A DNA stretch of 64,000 nucleotides from Gemmiger sp. An50. Lineage in GTDB: Bacteria; Bacillota; Clostridia; Oscillospirales; Ruminococcaceae. The notes under the pieces are model-generated. The model ran no database searches. It was not told the DNA's origin and saw nothing but the letters and a program-made list of their open reading frames with translations. Below are positions 50,051 to 58,600 of the stretch, in pieces; position 1 is the stretch's first letter, and each line of letters begins with the position of its first letter. The stretch lies in assembly GCF_002161595.1 (NCBI RefSeq), contig NZ_NFID01000017.1, positions 1 to 64,000 on the forward strand. The letters are read 5' to 3'. Position numbers and translations under genes: made by a program.

Positions 50051-50091
50051 GCAAGGGCGCTTCCCTGTTTGGGAAGCGCCCTTGCTTTTTT
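50051..50091 (+). terminator. terminator of the M18 aminopeptidase gene
   Basis: A 15-base perfect stem (GCAAGGGCGCTTCCC/GGGAAGCGCCCTTGC) with six T residues. Confidence 0.95.
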
Positions 50092-50138
50092 GTTTGGAAA
50101 GCGCGGCGAAAGCTTGCCGCGGAATGTTTTATTTCAGA

Positions 50139-50516
50139 TTATTTCAGAGTGTAGGTGCTGATGCAGCGGCACAGCGCGCCCACATCGGTTTTGGCAGTGA
50201 ACTCGAATTTCACTTTGCCCAGACCGCTGAACCAGAGCTCCAGCTCGCTGTCGATGTCCAGCACACCGGCAGTTTCCACCGAGAAGGCCTGGATTTTGCT
50301 GTAGGGCAGGGAAGAGATGTCCTTCTTCTTGCCGGTCAGGCCCTGAATGTTGATGGCGAAGATGCGGCGATTGGTGAACACGATGCCGTCCCGCACGGTT
50401 TTGTACGCCTGAACGATCTCCTCGTCAGGGATCATCATGGGCTGCAGCATTGCCAGGTAGGCAGAAGGATCGGCAGGAGCCAGCTTATAGGCGGTGGGGT
50501 TTTTAAAATCGATCAT
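50139..50516 (-). CDS. bacterial PH-domain protein
   Basis: 125 residues. The sequence KTVRDGIVFTNRRIFAINIQGLTGKKKDISSLPYSKIQAFSVETAG is the strand pattern of the bPH (YdbT/PH-like) fold. These soluble small proteins are often induced by stress in gut Firmicutes; the ligand is unknown. The ATG at 50516 has GGAGG eight bases upstream. Confidence 0.85.
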   Translation of the reverse strand: MIDFKNPTAYKLAPADPSAYLAMLQPMMIPDEEIVQAYKTVRDGIVFTNRRIFAINIQGLTGKKKDISSLPYSKIQAFSVETAGVLDIDSELELWFSGLGKVKFEFTAKTDVGALCRCISTYTLK

Positions 50517-50632
50517 GACCAGGACCTCCAATGTGTGAAAAGATTATGGGAAGAAGTTTCCCTTTTTCTCTTGATTACCATATTTTCCCGATTTCGTCAA
50601 GAGGAAATCAACGGAAGGCTGCGCCAGTAAGT

Positions 50633-51307
50633 TCATTGGTCGGTGAGCACGCCGTCCCGCAGATGCAGGATACGGCTTGCAGCGGAGGCTACCGTCAGGT
50701 CATGGGTGATCTGGATGATGGTGTGCCCCTGCCGGTTCAGCTGGCGGAACAATTCCAGAATCTCCTGCCCGGTGCGGGTGTCCAGTGCGCCGGTGGGTTC
50801 GTCGGCCAGAAGGAGGGCAGGCTTGCCCACCAGTGCACGGGCAATGGCTACCCGCTGCTGCTGGCCGCCGGAAAGCTGATTGGGCCGGTGACGAAGCCGA
50901 TCCCCAAGCCCCATGGCGGTCAGACTTTCCACGGCCAGCGGGGCTGCCTGCTGATGGGAAAAGCCCTGCAGCAGCAGTGGCATCATCACATTTTGCAGCA
51001 CATCATATTGAGCCAGAAGATGATACCGCTGAAAGATAAAGCCGATTTTCCGGTTGCGCAGCGCAGCCAGCTGTCGGGTGTCCAGGCGGAACACGTCTTC
51101 TCCGTCCAGCGAATAGCTGCCCCGGTCGGCGGTGTCCATGCACCCGATGATATTCATCAGTGTGGATTTGCCGCTGCCGGATGCACCCAGAATCGAGATG
51201 AATTCGCCGGCCTGAACGGTAAGGCTCGCCTGCTTGAGCACCTGTACCCGCTCTTCACCCATGGGGTAGCTTTTGTTGATATCCTGCAGCCGCAGCATAT
51301 CACTCAT
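50633..51307 (-). CDS. ABC transporter ATP-binding protein, MacB/LolD-like, permease missing
   Basis: 224 residues with a complete ATPase: Walker A GASGSGKST (about 42-50), Q-loop FIFQRYHL, signature LSGGQQQR, Walker B LLLADEPTGALD and switch His in QITHDL. It matches MacB/LolD-type export ATPases. The usual permease gene is absent: the next gene downstream is the PH-domain gene. GAGGTG stands seven bases from the ATG, which overlaps the end of the adaptor remnant. Confidence 0.88.
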   Translation of the reverse strand: MSDMLRLQDINKSYPMGEERVQVLKQASLTVQAGEFISILGASGSGKSTLMNIIGCMDTADRGSYSLDGEDVFRLDTRQLAALRNRKIGFIFQRYHLLAQYDVLQNVMMPLLLQGFSHQQAAPLAVESLTAMGLGDRLRHRPNQLSGGQQQRVAIARALVGKPALLLADEPTGALDTRTGQEILELFRQLNRQGHTIIQITHDLTVASAASRILHLRDGVLTDQ

Positions 51308-51640
51308 ACAGGACCACCTCGGTGACCTGCTCGTTCTCGTTGACGAATACGCCCAGAATGCTGCCCTTCTGGATATCGGTGAGCTGCTTTCCCTCGCCGC
51401 TTGCACCGGTGATCTTCAGACCGCCGGGAATTACCACAGATTTGCTTTCGCCGGTATAGTCCAGCTCGGTGCGCTCGCTGGCGCCGGCCTGACCACCGGC
51501 CTCCATGGCGAGAGCCATAACTGCAGCCGCCACTTCGCCGTCTGCGTTTTCCGGTGCGCTGGTAGCCTCGTCCTCGCCGGGCAGCTTGGACAGATCCAGT
51601 GTTAATTCATCAGCTTTACCGCCACCGGTGCGAACTGTCC
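51300..51640 (-). pseudogene. C-terminal remnant of an efflux adaptor or associated exported protein
   Basis: In the frame ending at TGA 51300-51302, this region reads DELTLDLSKLPGEDE, a Ser/Ala/Glu-rich linker, then SKSVVIPGGLKI and LTDIQKGSILGVFVNENEQ. The pattern (threonine/glycine strands with a DIQKGS loop) is common in short exported proteins encoded beside MacB-type exporters. It has no good start and no signal peptide, so it appears to be the tail of a gene that lost its middle. The stop overlaps the ABC ATPase start. Confidence 0.5.
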
Positions 51641-51832
51641 CTATTGCTGAGAACGGATGGTGCCGCTGGCGTCCACGCCCACGGTGATGGTCTGACGGCT
51701 GACCGGGAATTCCCGTCGCAGGGGCGGTTCCTTCTCCGGTTGCGGGAGTAAGAACCACAGGGCGGCCAGCGCACCGGCAATCAAGATGCATCCGGCTGCG
51801 ATCAGCTTCCCGCGAGAGAGTGATTTCGAATG
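51641..51832 (-). pseudogene. N-terminal remnant of an HlyD/MacA-like adaptor, fused to argJ
   Basis: In frame with the argJ fragment, this region reads HSKSLSRGKL, then a hydrophobic anchor helix (IAAGCILIAGALAALWFLL), then RREFPVSRQTITVGVDASGTIRSQQ and a stop. The basic start, single helix and VDASGTI strand are the normal opening of an HlyD-family efflux adaptor, which should continue for about 350 more residues. These are absent, so the gene is broken. Confidence 0.6.
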
Positions 51833-52659
51833 GGTCGCGCCCTCACCGTCGCCCGCCAGCATTTTGCACAGCTGCATGGTCACGGTGTTCAGGGCCTTCA
51901 TAAAGACGGCGAAGTCCTTGTCCTCCTGGGTGATGGGGGCATTGTCCGCCATGCCGTTGACCAGAATGACCACCATGTCGTTGGTGGAGGTGTCGCCGTC
52001 CACGCTCACCATGTTGAAGGTGCTCTGCACGTCGGTGCTCAGCGCCTTCCGCAGCAGCTCGCTGCTGATGGCCGCGTCAGTGGTCAGAAACACCAGCATG
52101 GTGGCCATGTTGGGATGGATCATGCCGCTGCCCTTGGCGATGCCGCCCAGATGGCACACCTTTCCGTCCAGCTCGAACTCCACCGCCGCTTCCTTGGGAA
52201 TGGTATCGGTGGTCATGATGGCGGTGGCTGCGTGCAGGCTGTTGTGGTAGGCGAGGTCTTCTACCGGCGGAGCCATGCCCGCCTGGATCACCTCCAGATT
52301 CAGCGGCTGGCCGATCACACCGGTGGAGGCGATGGCCACATCCTCGGGGGCGAGGCCCAGCTGGTCCGCTGCCAGCTGGCACATGGCGTTGGCAATCTGA
52401 GGACCGTCCGCGTTGCAGGTGTTGGCATTGCCGCTGTTGCAGAGAATGGCCTGTGCGGTGCCGTCTGCCAGATGCTCCTTGGTCACCAGCAGGGGGGCAC
52501 CCTTCACCAGATTGGTGGTGTATACTGCTGCGGCGCTGGCCTTGCAGTCACTCACGATCAGCCCCAGGTCCCGTTTGGACTGGTTTTCCGGATGCCGCAG
52601 TGAACCCCCGCGGCCTTGAATCCCGCTGCGGCGCAAACGCCGCCTTCAATCTGTTTCAT
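51833..52659 (-). pseudogene. argJ: frameshifted, 3'-truncated argJ (ornithine acetyltransferase)
   Basis: ArgJ transfers acetyl from acetylornithine to glutamate. The ATG at 52659 opens the normal start (MKQIEGGVCAAAGFKAAGVH), but the frame is lost at a four-A run (52584-52587); one more A would restore the path to NQSKRDLGLIVSD. The rest is good ArgJ, with the self-cleavage site in IHPNMATML, and continues to LAGDGEGAT, where it switches to the adaptor sequence. About 120 C-terminal residues are missing. No argB, argD or argF follows. Either the operon was damaged by recombination, or the assembly is chimeric here. Confidence 0.75.
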
Positions 52660-52709
52660 GTTCGTTTTCCCTTCCCTTTATGTAATGAAATAAAATGACA
52701 AATGATTGT

Positions 52710-53636
52710 TTAAAGGCTCAGTCCGGTTTCCGGGGCAAGACTCAGGACCAGATTCATGCACTCCACTGCCGCGCCGCTGGCGCCCTTGCCCAGGTTGTCG
52801 TATTGGGCAGTGAGCAGGATACGGTCGCCGTTGCCCGCCACAGAAATCTCCATTCCGTCCAAACCGGAGAGAGCTGCGGCGGAGAAGAATCCTTCCTCCC
52901 CACAGATTTCTTTCCAATGCACCACCGGACCGGTGTAAAGGCTTCGGTACAGCTGGCGCACATCCTCCATGCTGCCCTTCAGCTGGCTTACAAACAGAGG
53001 AACGGTCACCGCCATGCTGCTGTAGAAATCCGCCACGATGGGGCAGAAGATGGGCGGCGCTTCCAGCCCGGTGATGGCCCGCATCTCCGGCAGATGCTTG
53101 TGCTGCTGGCCCAGGCCATACTGGCGGGGGGCGTCCAGCAGCGGACTGCGGGACGGGTCCTCATACTGGGCGATCATCGCTTTGCCGCCGCCGCTGTAGC
53201 CGGTGACGGAGTGGCAGGTGAGCAGGGCATTCTTTGCCAGAAGTCCTGAGCTGACCAGCGGCTGCACCAGTGCGATAAAGCCGCTGGCGTGGCAGCCGGG
53301 CACCGCGATGCGCTTTCCTATTTTTACCGCCTGGGCGAAGCCGTCTCCCAGTTCAGGAAAACCATACGCCCAGCCCGGTGCGGTCCGGTGCGCGGTGGAG
53401 GCGTCAATGATCACCGTGTCCGGACTGGTCACAAGGGCAACGGCCTGTTTTGCCGCCGCGTCCGGCAGGCAGAGAAACGCAATGTCGCATTCGTTCAAAG
53501 CAGCCTGTCGGGCTACATCGTTCTTTCGCAGCTCCTCGGGCAGGGTGAGCAGGGTGATGTCCTGCCGCTGTGCCAGTCGCTGGTGGATGCGCAGTCCGGT
53601 GGTCCCGGCACTGCCGTCGATAAATACCTTGGTCAT
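52710..53636 (-). CDS. argC: N-acetyl-gamma-glutamyl-phosphate reductase, short type
   Basis: 308 residues, the shorter (type 2) ArgC. The Rossmann loop is FIDGSAGTTGLRIH (about 5-18), DVARQAALNECDIAFLCLPDAA binds the cofactor, and VPGCHASGFIAL carries the catalytic Cys. It reduces N-acetylglutamyl phosphate to the semialdehyde in arginine synthesis. AAGGAGG sets the ATG at 53636. A damaged argJ follows. Confidence 0.93.
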   Translation of the reverse strand: MTKVFIDGSAGTTGLRIHQRLAQRQDITLLTLPEELRKNDVARQAALNECDIAFLCLPDAAAKQAVALVTSPDTVIIDASTAHRTAPGWAYGFPELGDGFAQAVKIGKRIAVPGCHASGFIALVQPLVSSGLLAKNALLTCHSVTGYSGGGKAMIAQYEDPSRSPLLDAPRQYGLGQQHKHLPEMRAITGLEAPPIFCPIVADFYSSMAVTVPLFVSQLKGSMEDVRQLYRSLYTGPVVHWKEICGEEGFFSAAALSGLDGMEISVAGNGDRILLTAQYDNLGKGASGAAVECMNLVLSLAPETGLSL

Positions 53637-54009
53637 GGTGTTGACCCTCCTTGCTTGCGGGGGATGTTTGCGTGAGAAGTGAATAAATGTATTTTGTATC
53701 TTTATGTATATATATACAATAGATTTTGGAAGAAAATTCCTTCTATGAAACTTTTCTACGGAATAAATAACGGAATATCCAATATATTTGCTAAAATATA
53801 GCCAAAATAACGAATAATAATACGCGATATAGAATAAATATGCAAATTGAATTAAGACCTGCCCGTGAATGGGAAACATATTGTTTGATGTAAAATACAA
53901 AATAAAAAGCAGCCCGGGCGGCTCCATCCCTGCATGGTGCAGGAGAAGAGCCGCCCGGGCTGCTTTGTGAAAGATAGGGGAAAGGTCTTGAAAAAGGCGT
54001 TAATCAGAA
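53637..54009. other. AT-rich intergenic region upstream of argC
   Basis: This 372-base gap holds a strongly AT-rich stretch (about 53680-53900, with TATATATACA and TATTTTGTATC) in otherwise GC-rich DNA. It probably contains the argC promoter on the minus strand, but several overlapping -10-like sites prevent a single call. The right end is the terminator listed at 53896. No gene is seen. Confidence 0.6.
53896..53966 (-). terminator. terminator of the fucosidase gene
   Basis: An 18-base perfect stem AAAGCAGCCCGGGCGGCT (53906-53923)/AGCCGCCCGGGCTGCTTT (53949-53966) followed on the minus strand by TTATTTTGTATTTT. Confidence 0.88.
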
Positions 54010-55368
54010 TCAGGAGAGAGTCAGTTCAAAGCCTTCGGCATAGAATGCCCCGCCCATGGGCAGGCAGTCCAGGTCCAGGGTTACTTCACCGTCGCCCTGG
54101 CGGAAGTGCAGGGTCTGGCCGGTGCGCATGCAGCGAACGGATGCAATCGGCTGAGGCAGATGTAGTGTGAGCTTACCCGGCAGAGCGGGAACCTCATCAT
54201 AAGTGTAGAAGGCATAGGCACGCTCGTCAGTACGGGTGTAGAACAGCCGATCTTCGAAGTAGGGCGCACAAATGCGGGTGTTGTAGATGCCTTGGCCGAA
54301 CAGTTTGAGCCAGGCACCCATTTCCCGCAGAGAACGCTCGCCGGGTGCGGGGAGCAGACCATCCGGCTGCGGCGCGATGTTCAGCGCCAGGTTGCCGCCC
54401 TTGCTGACCACGTCCAGCAACAGATGCACCAGCTGGCGGCCGCTCTTAAAATGATCGGTGTAATGGAAGGAGAACTTCTGCCCCACGGTGGTGCAGGTTT
54501 CCCAGGGTACGGTGAGGGCAGTGTCCGGCACGGTTTTTTCCGGGGTGATAAAGTTCTCATACTCGCCGCCGCAGGTGCGCTCGCACACGATCATCTGGGG
54601 CTGGGTGGTGGCGCGCATCTCCTCCACGATCTGGCCCAGACGGATATCCTGGCCCAGATTGTCCGGCCGAACCCAGCCGCCGTCCAGCCAGAGCACGTCG
54701 ATCTGGCCGTAGTTGGTGCAAAGTTCTCGAATTTGCTCATGGGTGAACTGTACATACTTTTCCCACAGCTCGGGGTGTTCGTTTACATCGTAGTTCACGT
54801 TGCGGGTGGGGGCGGTGCCGAACTGAGGTGCCCAGTAGTAGGGGCTGTGCCAGTCAGGCTTGGAGAAATAAGTGGAGATGGCAAGCCCCTTGCGGCGGAA
54901 CTCCCGGTAAAGTGCGCCCACCACGTCCGCGTCCGGATGGGTGTGGAAGGGGCAGTCCGGGCCGGTGATCTTGTAGTCGGTGGTCTTGGTGTCGTACATG
55001 CAGAAGCCGTCGTGATGCTTGGTGGTGAACAGCAGGTATTTGAAGCCGCATTCACTGGCCAGCTCTGCCCAGGCGGCGGCATCGAACTTCACCGGGTTGA
55101 AGGTCTTGTTGGCGTCCCAGTACTGCTGCTTGCACACCTCGGCGGGTGCCCAGGTGAAGTCCTCCTGACTCCAGGCGGCATCGCCGTCGCTTAAGGGCCA
55201 GCTCTCGTAGGTGCCCAGTTGGCAGCCGGGGGCCCAGTGCATCATAAAGCCCAGCTTCAGACCCATGAACCATTCCAGATGCTTTTGTACCTGGGGAGAT
55301 TTGGGCGGAACATACTCTTCCGGCGGGGTGTAATTATGAATGCCGTTGGCAACGATCTCTTTTTTCAT
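54010..55368 (-). CDS. alpha-L-fucosidase (GH29)
   Basis: 452 residues with no signal peptide, so cytosolic. The GH29 barrel is clear: WFMGLKLGFMMHWAP at the start, LLFTTKHHDGFCMYDTKTTDY with the catalytic-site His pair, and DVLWLDGGW at about 225-233 where the Asp of LDGG is the nucleophile. DVVSKGGNLALNIAPQPDG is the family end motif. It cuts terminal alpha-fucose from glycans, probably imported oligosaccharides. The ATG at 55368 has GAAAGGA ten bases upstream. It is divergent from the surface protein at 55693. Confidence 0.93.
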   Translation of the reverse strand: MKKEIVANGIHNYTPPEEYVPPKSPQVQKHLEWFMGLKLGFMMHWAPGCQLGTYESWPLSDGDAAWSQEDFTWAPAEVCKQQYWDANKTFNPVKFDAAAWAELASECGFKYLLFTTKHHDGFCMYDTKTTDYKITGPDCPFHTHPDADVVGALYREFRRKGLAISTYFSKPDWHSPYYWAPQFGTAPTRNVNYDVNEHPELWEKYVQFTHEQIRELCTNYGQIDVLWLDGGWVRPDNLGQDIRLGQIVEEMRATTQPQMIVCERTCGGEYENFITPEKTVPDTALTVPWETCTTVGQKFSFHYTDHFKSGRQLVHLLLDVVSKGGNLALNIAPQPDGLLPAPGERSLREMGAWLKLFGQGIYNTRICAPYFEDRLFYTRTDERAYAFYTYDEVPALPGKLTLHLPQPIASVRCMRTGQTLHFRQGDGEVTLDLDCLPMGGAFYAEGFELTLS

Positions 55369-55692
55369 GGCATGTGGTTCCTTTCGCAAAACGGGCGCTC
55401 AGCAGACGCCCTTTTCTTATGCCGCCCCGGCAGTTGGGGCCCTTTGGTTCCACTATAAAAGAATTTTCACTGCAGCGAAAGGGGCAATTCTTTTTCTGGT
55501 GTGCACTTTTTTTGGCTGCGGCGTTCCGAGGGAACCAGTTAAGGTAAAATCCCGACTCAAAGCAAGAAAAAAGACACATGAACCGAAATAATTCCACTTT
55601 TCCAGTGGGAAAATGGCGGTTATCATGAAAACATACTTCCGCCATTCCGGGGCCACGGTGGCCTGCGGAGAAAATAGCAAGGAGGAACGAGA
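55369..55692. other. divergent regulatory region between fucosidase and surface protein
   Basis: 324 bases with no gene. AT-rich patches at about 55450-55500 and 55560-55600 likely carry the two promoters; CTATAAAAG (about 55451) and GGTAAAATCC (about 55543) are candidate -10 boxes, but no -35 fits well. AAGGAGG lies close to the plus-strand ATG. Confidence 0.45.
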
Positions 55693-58600
55693 ATGAAGCA
55701 AACGCAAAACAAGCCCGTATCGCTTTGGCGAACGGGACTGGGCAGGCGGGCGGTCAGCCTGCTGTGCGCCGGCGCGCTGGCCTTGACCGGGGTATTGCCC
55801 CTGTCGCTGGGGGCCAGGGCGCAGGCAGAACCGCCCCGGCTGAACAACCTGATTCTGGATCGGGTGTATGAACTTCAACCCGTGAATGGGTATCCGGAGG
55901 GGGTGAAGCCCAATGATATCGGCTTTGCACCCCAGGTCACCGACTACACCGGAACTGCCTATGCCTCGGTGGATTCCATTCAGGTGTACCCGTTTGCCGC
56001 TTCCGATACCGCTCAGGTCACGGTGAACGGCACAAAGTTAAACGATAAGGGCTATGTGGAGATGGATGTTTCCAAGCCCGGTGAACATCCTTTGAAGGTA
56101 CAGGTGAGCGATGGCGGCGCCACCAATACCTATACCGTGACCGTAAACAAAACCGAAAGTGACTACCGGGGCCGTGTACCGGTAGTGAACGATGAGAAAA
56201 TCAGCAGCGCACTTTCGGTCAAGACGGACCTGGGCGGCCAGGATAAGCTGCTGGAGATCCTGAAAAAGGACTACGAGGTGGTCCTGCCGGAAAGCAGCAA
56301 AGCAGACGGCAGCTATGTGGACACCAAGGAAAGCTACTGGAACGTTCCCGGCGGCAAGCTGCCGGATGCGAACGGGAGCAAAGCTCCGGTGACGCTGTTT
56401 ACAGTAGACCTGGGCGCGCTGTATAGCGTCAGCCGCATCCGGGCGGCGTTTGGTCCCTCCAATATGGGTCTGGGCAACAACAAGGCCCGGATCTCGGTAA
56501 GCACCGACGGCGAACACTGGCAGACTCCCATCACCAAGGGCAACATGAACACCGGTGTGCAGTATCACCAGAATGTGACCCGGTACGAGTTCGGCGTTTC
56601 CTACGATGCCCGGTATATCCGGTTTGAGGTCACCCACTGGCAGCGGCCGGAAAAGGAGCTGCGGCTGTATCAGTTCATGATCTTCACCGACTCCGGCACT
56701 GTGCCGGAGAAGCAGCCCGCCCCGGAGGGTGGCAGCGTGCCTTATCAGCACGAAGAGCGCCACCAGTATCTGGCCAGCGGCCAGGCCACTGTGGTGGAGC
56801 GGGGCCTGCCCATGCTGGGCTGGACCCCCAGCAGCGGTTATGGTCGCGGCACTCCCACTGTGGAGGAGGCCAGACAGTTCGGCTACGACGGCCCGCTGTT
56901 CTACGACCCGGACTTTGCCAACGCGGACTACATGCTCTATAATCCGGATTCGCTGTGGGGCATTGCAAAGGCGCCCTTCGGCGGAAACAACATGGGTGGT
57001 GCAGGTGATCCCAGAGAGTTTGTGCCGGAGTCCATGAAGCCGTATATCCATAACGCCATCAGCTTCTGCTTCGGTGACGAGGGCGGCTACAGCACCGGCG
57101 AAGCCGAGGCCTTCGGCAAATGGTTTGCCTGGACCCGCCAGCATTACCCCGGCGTGATCCTGCATACCAACCAGTTCCCCAACCAGTGGGGCGAGACCAA
57201 CGTGAAGGAATACCTGCGCATTGCCCAGCCGGACCTGCTCACCTGGGACGACTACTACGGCGATGCGAGTTGGGCCAATCCCTCCAGCATCAACCTCTCC
57301 AACGGGGATGTACAGAAGAATGCGGCCCGCAAGCTGCTGAATCTGCCCACCTGGGAAAGCTACCGCAAGCTGGCTTACGGCGGTGTGGATGGTACCGGCA
57401 GCATGCCCATCATGTTCGGCCAGTATCTGGATGCCTTCGCCTTCAACCACTCCCAGTCCAACAAGAATCTGGTGGTAAACACCTCTATTCTGTCCGGCAT
57501 GAAGTGGCTGAATTTCTTCCGGGTGGAGTACCAGTTCGACCGCAGCTATCTGTGGGATGAGGACGGCACCCCCACCCGCGGCTTGCTGGAATGGGGCCAG
57601 CTGATCGACCGGGTTCACGCCATTGACGATCAGCTCACCCGCCTGAACAACGACTGGATCATGTTCAAGGTGGGCCAGATCGGCAGTGAAAACGGCGCGT
57701 CGGCCAGTGGATTCCGCCGCGGCAACTTCGACAGTGAGCAGAGCGCTGCCAAGAATCGGGAATTCGGCCTTTCCGCCGTGCAGGTGCAGAGCCTGTCCAA
57801 AGCCCATGGCGGCAAAACCGGCGACGTGGTGTTGGGCTACTTCAACACCCTGCCCGGCCTGTACGAGAGCGAGATCGCCGAGTATTTTGCCGGCGCCACC
57901 GCGCCCAAGGCATTCATGGTGATGAATAGCCTGGTGGCGGGCACTGCCGAGCGCTACAATCAGTTCAACATCCCCCAGCGTGAGGCGGGCAGTGCCGAGA
58001 ATACCCGCCAGCAGATCACTCTCACCGCAGACCCGGCTTTTGTGAAGGCCGGTTATACCCTGTATGAGGTGCAGAAGGACAATGGCGGTAAACTGAGCCC
58101 GGTAACGCTGGACGAGAACGGCAGCTTTACCGTCACCCTGGGCGGCGGCGAAGCCAACCTCTATTTCTGGAACACCAATACCACCGCTTTGGCCAGCTCT
58201 CAGGCGGAGGGTACCTATGCGTCCTTTGCCTTCGACGGCCACCCCGCCACCTACTGGCAGCCCCAGCAGGCCGCGGAGCAGTATACGCTGGAAAATACCT
58301 TCGCCCAGAGCTCGGTGAGCCAGCTGACCGTGGTGGAAAAGGGAAGCGCCATCCAGGTCATGAAGGCGGAATATAAAGATACCGCCGGTGAATGGCAATC
58401 CCTGGGCGAGCTGACCAAAAACGAGGGCGTGTGGACTGTTTCCGCCGCTTCTCCCGTGGAGGCGGAGGGCGTCCGACTCACTGTTTCCCAAGCAGAGGGC
58501 ATGCCCGCCATCTATGAAGTGAAAATGGAGCGCACCGAGCTGGACCCCAGCCGGGTCAATACCATCACCGTGAACGATAACACCATGGGCAGCGGCCTGT

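Noticed and set aside
53670-53860. Possible ArgR boxes upstream of argC
   Set aside because: Segments such as GTGAATAAATGTATTTT match only one half of the ArgR consensus; in a stretch this AT-rich such matches occur by chance.
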